From positions 1 to 8,686 of the forward strand of contig CAMWHX010000034.1 in NCBI GenBank assembly GCA_947174155.1: a stretch of DNA of 8,686 nucleotides, written 5' to 3'. Below, in pieces: positions 1 through 5,768 of the stretch. This stretch comes from an uncultured Porphyromonadaceae bacterium. Its GTDB lineage: Bacteria > Bacteroidota > Bacteroidia > Bacteroidales > Muribaculaceae. Positions within the stretch are counted from its first letter, which is position 1. The number at the start of each line of letters is the position of its first letter. A model generated the notes under the pieces. The model saw only the letters and a list, made by a program, of their open reading frames with translations. It searched no databases and was not told where the DNA came from. The position numbers were made by a program, and so were the translations under genes.

Positions 1-371
1 TGCATGTATTCCTGACCCTCTCCAGGGGAGTGGAGTGCCTGCATAAACATGATGAGGGAGAAGATCGTCTTGTAGGCATACATACCGGGTATCATGGGGA
101 GCATGGCCGGTATCGACAGGCACGTCATGGGCACGCGTATCGGCCGGGCGGCAAGCACTGATCCGAAGCCGATGACCAGGGCGGCCCACATGGAGGCGAA
201 GGCGATGTTGACGCCACACCCTTCCATGAGTACATAGCGGGTCGCATGTCCCAGGGCGGCCAGTATCGCTATGCCGGCGAAGGAGCGTTTCGGAGGGTTG
301 GAGACAGCGGCGAATCCTATCGCGGCCACGGCTGCAAAAAGTGCGTCAGAGAGTATTGCGGATATTTCCAT
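1..371 (-). CDS. ThrE-type amino-acid exporter, small subunit (DUF3815/YjjB-like), 3' end cut off by the window
   Basis: The frame opens with ATG at 371 and stays open for 123 codons to the left edge, so the last part of the protein is missing. It is very hydrophobic, with four likely membrane helices near residues 3-23, 31-49, 55-75 and 87-110. The last of these contains a Pro-Gly pair in MIPGMYAYK (93-101), as expected for the C-terminal half of the threonine/serine exporter family (ThrE_2, DUF3815). In many bacteria ThrE is split into two adjacent genes, and here the partner ends only 5 nt upstream, so the two are almost certainly co-translated subunits of one inner-membrane exporter. By family the likely substrates are threonine, serine or related small metabolites. 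In enterobacteria the homologous YjjPB pair exports succinate, so the substrate cannot be fixed from sequence. Complete members are about 150-165 residues by my recollection. Confidence 0.88.
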   Translation of the reverse strand, partial: MEISAILSDALFAAVAAIGFAAVSNPPKRSFAGIAILAALGHATRYVLMEGCGVNIAFASMWAALVIGFGSVLAARPIRVPMTCLSIPAMLPMIPGMYAYKTIFSLIMFMQALHSPGEGQEYM

Positions 372-376
372 ATCGG

Positions 377-1201
377 TCAGAGTGGCAGGCGGTCGGTGTA
401 AACTATAAGGAGGGTCCAGGCCAGGCCGAAGGAGATGCACATGACCAGGAGCAGGGCGCGCACCAGACGGCTGACGGCTGTCAGGATGTGTCCTTCAAGG
501 GTGTCAATGACACTGTTGATGAGCGGCACGCCGGGCACCAGAAAGAGTGGACTTGTAGCCAATGCTACCGAAGCCGTGCAGTCGGTCAGCAGTGACACCG
601 AGGCACAGAGGGAGGCTGTAAAGGAGGCGAGGGCCACGGCGAAGTAGAGGTTTACCTTCATCCGCAGCAGACTGTTTTTCACTGTCACTCCGATGGCCGT
701 TGCAATTATGACACACACCACAGCCGTCCAATCCCCATGGAACAGACGGCAGAAGGCACCGTTGGCCAGCGATAGGAGCAGGGTGACGAGCCATACGGGA
801 CGGTGTGGGCGTCGGATGATCTCATCATAGCGACGGCGTATCTCCGGCAACGGGAGAGACTCGTCAAAGGCATCCCAGCTGAGGGCGCTCAGAGAGGAAT
901 TGAGGTCGAAACTTATCGGCAGGGCGGGGACTGCCACTACACGCGTCAGCCGCTCCTGAGTGGTGAGGTCCCGTATGGTCAACACCAGACAGCGCACTGT
1001 CACGAAGATGGTGAGGTCTGTACCTTGGGAGGTGGCGATACGCATGGCGTTGCGTATGACGCGCGAGGTGTGCACACCGGATCCGAGGAGGCGCCGGGTG
1101 TACTCTTCGAGAAAGTCGAGCACTTCATTGAGCTGAGATCCGGAAGATGAGGTCATCTCCGCGGATTCCGGCAGTTGTGTGGCAAATATGGATGCAGACA
1201 T
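377..1201 (-). CDS. ThrE-type amino-acid exporter, large subunit (DUF1212/YjjP-like)
   Basis: This 274-residue protein has a soluble N-terminal region (about 1-130) followed by about five membrane helices (near 136-152, 158-174, 183-205, 209-226 and 245-267). That is the architecture of ThrE_1 (DUF1212). Family-like motifs are GSGVHTSRV at 40-48 in the first soluble helix and LFLVPGVPLINSVIDTLEGH at 219-238, where the PGVP turn is characteristic. It would form the exporter together with the small hydrophobic protein encoded 5 nt downstream. ATG 1201 is used here; Met16 (position 1156) is an alternative start, because residues 1-15 (MSASIFATQLPESAE) show nothing family-specific. Transcription should begin near 1257 from the promoter at 1263-1293, giving a leader of roughly 55 nt that contains a stem-loop. 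Family assignment is firm; substrate (threonine, serine or a dicarboxylate) is inferred. Confidence 0.9.
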   Translation of the reverse strand: MSASIFATQLPESAEMTSSSGSQLNEVLDFLEEYTRRLLGSGVHTSRVIRNAMRIATSQGTDLTIFVTVRCLVLTIRDLTTQERLTRVVAVPALPISFDLNSSLSALSWDAFDESLPLPEIRRRYDEIIRRPHRPVWLVTLLLSLANGAFCRLFHGDWTAVVCVIIATAIGVTVKNSLLRMKVNLYFAVALASFTASLCASVSLLTDCTASVALATSPLFLVPGVPLINSVIDTLEGHILTAVSRLVRALLLVMCISFGLAWTLLIVYTDRLPL

Positions 1202-1219
1202 TGTTATTATATTCAGGAG

Positions 1220-1252
1220 ATATACCGCGAGGAACCTCCTCGGGGGGTATAT
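1220..1252 (-). promoter_or_regulatory. Stem-loop in the leader of the exporter operon
   Basis: A 33-nt inverted repeat lies between the promoter and the start codon. Outer arms are ATATACC (1220-1226) and GGTATAT (1246-1252). Inner arms are CGAGGA (1228-1233) and TCCTCG (1237-1242) around a 3-nt loop. The arms are separated by a 1-nt by 3-nt internal bulge, giving 13 perfect base pairs. With transcription expected to start around 1257, the hairpin would sit almost at the 5' end of the mRNA and finish 18 nt before ATG 1201. No T-run follows it on either strand, so it is not an ordinary intrinsic terminator. It could stabilise the 5' end, act as a leader switch, or be a protein-binding palindrome. 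Confidence 0.6.
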
Positions 1253-1262
1253 GATTTACTTG

Positions 1263-1293
1263 CAAAATTACGATAAAATAGGAAGATACACAA
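1263..1293 (-). promoter_or_regulatory. Bacteroidetes-type promoter for the exporter operon
   Basis: On the minus strand a -33 TTG (1291-1293) is followed after 20 nt by TAATTTTG (1263-1270), an exact match to the Bacteroidetes -7 consensus TAnnTTTG with the usual spacing. Transcription would begin about 5-7 nt further on, near 1256-1258. The -33 element lies only 3 bp from the start codon of the divergent B3/B4 gene, so control of the two units probably overlaps. I found no equally good promoter for the plus-strand gene in 1202-1296. Confidence 0.7.
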
Positions 1294-1296
1294 CAT

Positions 1297-1974
1297 ATGG
1301 ATAAAAAGATAGTGATTTCGGATGAGATACGTCGCGTGGCGCCCCGCTACACGATGATATATCTGGAAGCGGATGTGGTCAACGGCCCGGTGACAGATGC
1401 GCTAAAAGGTGAGTTTGAGGCGCTGACACGCAGAGTAGCCGAGGTGCTGGAACTTCCGGACATCAATAAGCAGCCGGCTATTGCCGCCACGCGGGCGGCG
1501 TATAAGGCGCTCGGCAAGGATCCCAACCGATACCGTCCGTCGCAGGAGCAACTGACCAGGCGCATCGTGCGCGGGTTGGGACTCTACCACGTGGATGCGT
1601 TAGTAGATGTCGGTAATATGATTTCTCTGGCTTGCGGTAGTTCGATAGGTGTCTTCGACCGGGACAAGATAGAGGGGGACACGCTTACCCTCGGTGTCGG
1701 TCAAGAGGGTGAGCCCTACGAAGGGATAGGGCGCGGCGTGCTGAATATCGCCGGTCTCCCGGTGATTCGTGACAGTATTGGTGGCATCGGCACTCCGACG
1801 AGCGACAACGAGCGTACGAAGGTCTCTGCTGACACCCGGCGTGTCAGCATCGTCATCAACGTCTACGATCCCGACGCCATGCCCGTAGAGGAGATCCGGA
1901 CGATGATGGAGGAGGCGCTCCGGCGCCACTGTGGCGCCGACAACATCGAGACAGCTATCATTGGTGCTACCTAA
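1297..1974 (+). CDS. Stand-alone B3/B4 (PheRS beta-subunit editing-like) domain protein
   Basis: This 225-residue protein consists almost entirely of one B3/B4 domain, the fold that hydrolyses mischarged tRNA in the beta subunit of phenylalanyl-tRNA synthetase. Family-like stretches are TRAAYKALGKDPNRYRPS (65-82), the helix LVDVGNMISL (102-111), GEPYEGIGRGVLNI (138-151) and GLPVIRDSIGGIGTPTSDNE (153-172), ending in a predicted strand RRVSIVINVYD. It has no synthetase catalytic core, anticodon-binding domain or membrane segment, so it is a free cytosolic protein. The parent domain implies aminoacyl-tRNA deacylation or tRNA binding, but the substrate of the stand-alone form is not settled by this sequence. 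ATG 1297 follows an A/T-rich leader. The gene diverges from the exporter operon across 95 bp and ends 2 bp from the convergent AAA-ATPase-like gene, so it appears to be monocistronic. Confidence 0.9.
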   Translation: MDKKIVISDEIRRVAPRYTMIYLEADVVNGPVTDALKGEFEALTRRVAEVLELPDINKQPAIAATRAAYKALGKDPNRYRPSQEQLTRRIVRGLGLYHVDALVDVGNMISLACGSSIGVFDRDKIEGDTLTLGVGQEGEPYEGIGRGVLNIAGLPVIRDSIGGIGTPTSDNERTKVSADTRRVSIVINVYDPDAMPVEEIRTMMEEALRRHCGADNIETAIIGAT

Positions 1975-1976
1975 TC

Positions 1977-3560
1977 TCAGATGGGGGAAGAGTCCTCAGG
2001 GAGAGTTGTGATTACCGGGGGAGTGAGACGGCGGGTGGCCGTATCGAAGTTGAGTCCCATCAGGAAGATGGTTTTGCCGGCGTAGCGGTCTCTCAGCCAG
2101 TATTTCTTCTTCATAATCTGCTCCAATGCCTTTTCGGCAGAAGAGTTGATCTTGAACTCGAAGATGTATATGTAATCTGTGGTTTCAACTTGTAGATCTA
2201 TTCGACCATCAGACGTGCGGTCTTCCATCCGCACGTATTGACCCAATAGCGTGAAGAGCAGATAGACGGCATTCTGGAAGTGATCCTCCGCAGAGCCTTT
2301 TTCGTTGTATGGTACCGAGGCTATCAGGCTCTCCATACGTTTAATGAAGCTGTCGGGTTTGCCCGCACGTATCTCCTTTACGAAATCCGGTATTGAGAAG
2401 CCACGACGCTCGATGGCCGGCATATAAGAGCGTATCAGGAATTTCAGAAAGCCGTATTTTACCTCCTCATTTGGATAATCCAGGATATACTCGTTAAACT
2501 CCCTGTCGTAGCCTTTGATGGTGAGATAACCCGTCTGATAGAATGCCGGTATCGGATCGGAGTCAAGTAGTCCTGCCGACTCCAGATAGCGGCGGTCGAT
2601 GGTTGAAGGGGAGATCTCGCTGAATGGATATTCGCCTCGTTCGATCAGGCGGTAGAGATATTCCGGGGTGCCGCTGCTGAACCAGAAGTCTCCGAGAGTC
2701 TCCCTTGCGAATGCCGACATCAGACTGAAAGGATTGTATATATCAGGTGACTTGTCCGAAAAATGGTATCCGTCATAGTGCGCGCGCAGTTGTTCGCGTA
2801 CCCGGGATTTGTTCAGTCCCAAGGTGCGCGACAATCCTTCAAGACCGGTTTGGAGATACCGGTCGATCTCGTCGGAGGTAATCCCGCAGATGGCGGCATA
2901 CTTATTGTCAAACGAGATGTCGCTTAGATTGTTAAGGTCGGAAAAGATGGAAACCTTTGAGAATCGGGCTACCCCGGTAAGCATAGCCATCTCAATGCAA
3001 CCGTCCATCGATTTCAGATTGGAATAGAAGGCTTTAAGTTGCGAGCGATATATGTCGGCAAGCTCCGGACGATTGATGGAGTTGAGAAGGGGTTTGTCAT
3101 ATTCATCGACCAGTATCACAACCTTTCTGCCGGTGGTCCGGTATGCACGATCTATAACATGGGCAAAACGCTCCTCGGGGGCCCGGTCCTTTTTCTCGTC
3201 TCCGTAGAGGCTTTCCCATTGTTCAAGAGCAGCGTTGAGTTCAGCTTCCAGAGATGTCTCATCCTTATATTCCCTATTGTTCAGGTCCAGATGAAACACG
3301 GGGCGTGGTGTCCAGTCTTCCGTTAAGGAATCCAGAGCCAGGCCCTTGAAGAGGTCTCTCCTTCCCTGATAGTATGCTTCCAATGTGGATAGGAGCAGAC
3401 TTTTCCCGAAGCGTCTCGGACGTGACAGGAACCAGTAACTCTTGCCCGTGATAAGGCGGTAGATCAAGTGAGTCTTATCGACATAGAGATAACCATCCTC
3501 TCTGATCTTCTTAAAGTTCTGTACTCCCACAGGATACTTTACAGGCTCACACTGCTTCAT
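1977..3560 (-). CDS. AAA-ATPase-like / PD-(D/E)XK nuclease fusion protein (DUF1703 type), function unknown
   Basis: This 527-residue protein has the two-domain layout common in Bacteroidetes. The N-terminal AAA-ATPase-like domain (about 5-280) opens with KYPVGVQNFKKIREDGYLYVDKT. It has a variant P-loop SRPRRFGKS (46-54), a Walker B strand VVILVDEYDKP (147-157), and family stretches LTGVARFSKVSIFSDLNNL (194-212), YDGYHF (262-267) and YNPFSL (275-280). The C-terminal PD-(D/E)XK domain (about 420-510) keeps the catalytic pattern GRIDL (D455) and FEFK (E468, K470), so both domains look intact. The family's role is not established; it occurs in many copies per genome and is sometimes linked to mobile DNA. 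The gene starts 24 nt after the phosphopantetheinyl transferase stop and is probably read from the same transcript. Its G+C is lower than its neighbours' (26/60 at 2461-2520 and 28/60 at 3061-3120, against 39/60 at 3721-3780), suggesting later acquisition. No transposase, terminal repeat or target duplication is visible. Confidence 0.92.
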   Translation of the reverse strand: MKQCEPVKYPVGVQNFKKIREDGYLYVDKTHLIYRLITGKSYWFLSRPRRFGKSLLLSTLEAYYQGRRDLFKGLALDSLTEDWTPRPVFHLDLNNREYKDETSLEAELNAALEQWESLYGDEKKDRAPEERFAHVIDRAYRTTGRKVVILVDEYDKPLLNSINRPELADIYRSQLKAFYSNLKSMDGCIEMAMLTGVARFSKVSIFSDLNNLSDISFDNKYAAICGITSDEIDRYLQTGLEGLSRTLGLNKSRVREQLRAHYDGYHFSDKSPDIYNPFSLMSAFARETLGDFWFSSGTPEYLYRLIERGEYPFSEISPSTIDRRYLESAGLLDSDPIPAFYQTGYLTIKGYDREFNEYILDYPNEEVKYGFLKFLIRSYMPAIERRGFSIPDFVKEIRAGKPDSFIKRMESLIASVPYNEKGSAEDHFQNAVYLLFTLLGQYVRMEDRTSDGRIDLQVETTDYIYIFEFKINSSAEKALEQIMKKKYWLRDRYAGKTIFLMGLNFDTATRRLTPPVITTLPEDSSPI

Positions 3561-3584
3561 ACTGCAAAAGAATGGTGATCGGAA

Positions 3585-4229
3585 TCAGGATTTCTTGAAT
3601 TTGGCACACTTGGGGGAGTAGGCGAGGGTGACCAGACACCCCTCGGAGGGATAGGAGTAGAGTTCGAGGTCTTCGGTGTGTCCGTCGGGGAGTGTGAGGC
3701 GGCCGTGGCCGATGGCTCCTGTCGCAGGGTCGGGGAGGGTCAGGATTCGCAGGTGTTCGCGGATGTCGACACTTCGGTCCATGCCGGCTTTGAGCATCGC
3801 CTCCTTGCAGGTCCAGGCCAGGACATTGGCGGCCACGTCTTCGGAGTCGATCATCGTCAGTTCCTCTGGATGCAGAAAGCGTTCGCGCACACCAAGCACC
3901 TGCCGGCGGTCAGCACGCTCGACATCCACCCCCAGCGCGCTGCGGGGGGTGAATACACTGAGATCAGCTTCCGGCGTGCGCGGCAGGGAGGCCACGACGA
4001 GAAGCCCGTCAGTATGATTGACCGAAATGCGTGACTGACTTCCTTCAAGATAAGGAGCTCCGGAGGGGAAATGATCTATCACCCGGTAGACTTCACCGCC
4101 GTTCTCAGCGTATACCTGTTTGGCCATAAGGAGCCAAACGCGTCCCTTGCGGTCGTCTGCTCCCGATATCTCCTCCACCCGGATTCCGGTGGGGGTGTCA
4201 TGACGCCAATATATAAATTCATAATTCAT
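3585..4229 (-). CDS. 4'-phosphopantetheinyl transferase superfamily protein (Sfp/HetI type)
   Basis: The 214-residue protein would transfer the phosphopantetheine arm of coenzyme A to a serine of a carrier protein in the cytosol. The signature motifs are present: SVNHTDG (69-75, the SxSHt-like motif), GVDVE (100-104) with Mg-binding D102 and E104, FLHPEE (118-123), and WTCKEAMLKA (139-148) with catalytic E143 and Lys142/147. The length fits the Sfp-like group rather than short AcpS. No polyketide, peptide synthetase or carrier protein gene is visible nearby, so the target could be the fatty-acid carrier or something elsewhere in the genome. The start is unusual: three tandem AATTCAT units put ATGs at 4236, 4229 and 4222 in three frames, and only 4229 opens this frame. 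The next in-frame Met is residue 35, too late because motifs begin near residue 68 and the N-terminal half would be lost. I see no convincing own promoter; co-transcription with gldE is likely. Confidence 0.93.
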   Translation of the reverse strand: MNYEFIYWRHDTPTGIRVEEISGADDRKGRVWLLMAKQVYAENGGEVYRVIDHFPSGAPYLEGSQSRISVNHTDGLLVVASLPRTPEADLSVFTPRSALGVDVERADRRQVLGVRERFLHPEELTMIDSEDVAANVLAWTCKEAMLKAGMDRSVDIREHLRILTLPDPATGAIGHGRLTLPDGHTEDLELYSYPSEGCLVTLAYSPKCAKFKKS

Positions 4230-4236
4230 AATTCAT
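4216..4236. repeat. Three tandem AATTCAT heptamers over the PPTase start
   Basis: AATTCAT occurs three times in perfect tandem (4216-4222, 4223-4229, 4230-4236). On the minus strand each unit reads ATGAATT, so the tract supplies three ATGs 7 nt apart in three different frames. The first (4236) encodes only five codons before a TGA that overlaps the ATG at 4222. The second (4229) opens the phosphopantetheinyl transferase. The third (4222) is out of frame. A change in copy number would leave the second-from-last ATG in frame but alter the competing upstream ATGs. Confidence 0.85.
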
Positions 4237-4284
4237 AAATTATTATTGGGATAAATCGGGGGGAGCCGAAAATCCCGGCGACCT

Positions 4285-4312
4285 AATTCAACATTCCACA
4301 TTCGAAATTCAA
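4285..4312. repeat. Four degenerate heptamers just after the gldE stop
   Basis: Four contiguous 7-bp units read AATTCAA, CATTCCA, CATTCGA and AATTCAA, consensus (A/C)ATTCNA, followed by a partial CATT that runs into the gldE stop codon at 4315-4317. The unit is close to the AATTCAT heptamer 48 bp away at the PPTase start, so the 85-bp gap between gldE and the transferase gene is bordered on both sides by related 7-bp repeats. The stretch between them (4237-4284) holds only a weak GCCG/CGGC inverted repeat and no clear terminator or promoter. Confidence 0.75.
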
Positions 4313-4314
4313 CA

Positions 4315-5661
4315 TTAATCCTGTCTGACCCGTACTCGCACGCGGGTGATACGGTGCTTCTCGATGGTGAGGACAAGGAAGTTGCAGGGACCACGGTGGA
4401 GTGCCTCCTTGTTTTCGGGGAAATCCCCCTTTATCTCCAGGAGTAGACCGGCCAGCGTCTCCGCTTCCCCTATGGGTTCGAGACTCTCCTCATCAATCCC
4501 GACGGCCCGACAGAACTCACCCAGAGGTATCTTACCCTCGCAGATGTAAGTGTCGGGAGCTATGCGGCGGTAGAGGGCCTTGCGGTCATCATACTCATCA
4601 TCTATCTCACCTACGATTTCCTCAATGATATCTTCGAGTGTCACCAGACCGGAGGTACCCCCATACTCGTCGACCACGATGGCTATGTGTATCTTCCGAC
4701 GGCGGAAGTCTTCGAGCATGGCTCCTAAATTGCGGGATTCCGGCACGAAGTAGGCTTCGCGTATCAGTCGCTGCCATTTGAAGGCGGCATCACGGTTTTC
4801 GAGATAGGGGAGGAGGTCTTTGGCGTAGAGCACACCGCGGATGGTGTCTTGCGAGGTGTCATAGACCGGTATGCGGCTATAGCCGGAGTCGAGGAGTACG
4901 CTCATAACCTCGTCCCACGAAGCATGATACTCGATGGCCGTTATGTCGACACGGGAGACCATCACCTCGCTGACCTCCTTATCGGAGAGAGAGAGGATAT
5001 CTTCCAGCATACGTTTGTCATCACCATCCTTCACGTCGGAGATTTCGAGCGCCTTCTCCAACTGATCGGTGGTGACGCTCTCATGCTTCTTTGTCACGAG
5101 GCGATTGACGACATTTGTCGAGCGGGCCATAGTGAGCGCCAGAGGCTTGAAGAGGCGAAAGAGGAAGGAGACACCGGGAGTGGCCATGCGCACCCAGCGT
5201 AGAGTTCGCCCGCGAGCTACCAGTTTCGGAAAGATCTCTCCGAAGAGGAGAAGCAGGAAGGTCAGCAGTACGGTCTGCACCAGAAAGTTGATCACACTGT
5301 TGTGAAACTTCACTACCTGATTGATGGCGAAGGTCAGCATGACGACCATGGTGATGTTGACCAGATTGTTGGTAATCAGGATAGTCGCCAGAAGGCGCTC
5401 CGAGTCGTCGAGCATGTCGATAGCGCGTCGGTCGGCAGGTGCCTCAGATTCCCGCAGGTCATCCATCGCCTGCGACGTGAGGCCGAAGAATGCGATTTCG
5501 CTCCCTGAGACAAAGGCTGATGCCAGCAGGCAGCCCAAGGCTACGATGAGAAGTATGCTCCACGTGCCCCAGGAGGGGGGAGCCAGAAACTCTACGGCGT
5601 TATGGAGCAATATGGCCAGGGTAAGCCCCGGACTATGATATGGTAAAGGGTCTGTATCCAA
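4315..5661 (-). CDS. gldE: GldE-like CNNM/CBS-domain membrane protein (HlyC/CorC family)
   Basis: A membrane protein of about 448 residues. Numbering from the upstream TTG at 5670, it has a CNNM transmembrane domain (about 36-215) with SGSEIAFF (55-62) and FGEIFPKLVA (143-152), two CBS domains (about 235-355) with SRIPVYD and VDEYGGTSGLVTLEDIIEEI, and a CorC/HlyC C-terminal domain (about 370-447). This matches the GldE branch of the HlyC/CorC family, named for gliding motility in Flavobacterium but also present in non-gliding Bacteroidales; related proteins act in magnesium or cobalt transport. No in-frame ATG occurs before residue 69, so the start must be non-ATG. TTG at 5670 and TTG at 5661 are both possible. 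I prefer 5661 because it gives a protein beginning MDTDP, like the MDPDP-type N-terminus I recall for GldE, and leaves about 19 rather than about 10 nt of leader after the promoter. It is followed by a phosphopantetheinyl transferase gene, a neighbour I also associate with gldE in Bacteroides. Confidence 0.93.
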   Translation of the reverse strand: MDTDPLPYHSPGLTLAILLHNAVEFLAPPSWGTWSILLIVALGCLLASAFVSGSEIAFFGLTSQAMDDLRESEAPADRRAIDMLDDSERLLATILITNNLVNITMVVMLTFAINQVVKFHNSVINFLVQTVLLTFLLLLFGEIFPKLVARGRTLRWVRMATPGVSFLFRLFKPLALTMARSTNVVNRLVTKKHESVTTDQLEKALEISDVKDGDDKRMLEDILSLSDKEVSEVMVSRVDITAIEYHASWDEVMSVLLDSGYSRIPVYDTSQDTIRGVLYAKDLLPYLENRDAAFKWQRLIREAYFVPESRNLGAMLEDFRRRKIHIAIVVDEYGGTSGLVTLEDIIEEIVGEIDDEYDDRKALYRRIAPDTYICEGKIPLGEFCRAVGIDEESLEPIGEAETLAGLLLEIKGDFPENKEALHRGPCNFLVLTIEKHRITRVRVRVRQD

Positions 5662-5686
5662 AACTCTCAAAAGTGGGTTTATGGTG

Positions 5687-5718
5687 CAAAGTTAACATTT
5701 TGCCTCCATATATCCAAA
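5687..5718 (-). promoter_or_regulatory. Bacteroidetes-type promoter for gldE and the genes after it
   Basis: On the minus strand TTTG (5715-5718) is followed by 20 nt and then TAACTTTG (5687-5694), an exact TAnnTTTG match with standard spacing. Transcription would begin around 5680, only 10-20 nt before the candidate TTG starts. The promoter lies after the stop of the upstream helicase gene, so gldE, the phosphopantetheinyl transferase and the AAA-ATPase-like gene can be expressed independently of the helicase. Confidence 0.75.
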
Positions 5719-5730
5719 TCAAGTGTTAAA

Positions 5731-5768
5731 TTACTCTCCTACGGCATTGCCATTTACTCTCATACGGC
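5731..5768. repeat. Imperfect 15-bp direct repeat over the helicase stop codon
   Basis: TTACTCTCCTACGGC (5731-5745) and TTACTCTCATACGGC (5754-5768) differ at one position and start 23 bp apart, separated by 8 bp. The right copy includes the stop codon of the helicase gene (TGA, 5760-5762) and its last two codons; the left copy is non-coding. It looks like a small duplication of the gene's 3' end. No hairpin plus T-run marks a terminator here. Confidence 0.75.

Noticed and set aside
803..1150. A 115-codon plus-strand open frame opposite the ThrE-like large subunit gene.
   Set aside because: The minus-strand protein has clear family motifs and membrane segments throughout this interval, while the plus-strand frame is low-complexity and unlike any family I know.
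1202..1296. A plus-strand promoter for the B3/B4 gene.
   Set aside because: TATGATTT and TACTTGCA resemble the -7 box only partly, and neither has a well-spaced TTG. I could not support one.
3561..3584. A promoter for the AAA-ATPase-like gene, from TTCTTTTG on the minus strand.
   Set aside because: It deviates from TAnnTTTG, lacks a TTG at the proper distance upstream, and lies 4 nt from the ATG, leaving no room for a leader.
4265..4278. An intrinsic terminator between gldE and the phosphopantetheinyl transferase.
   Set aside because: The only inverted repeat is a 4-bp GCCG/CGGC pair with a 7-nt loop and no T-run, too weak to call.
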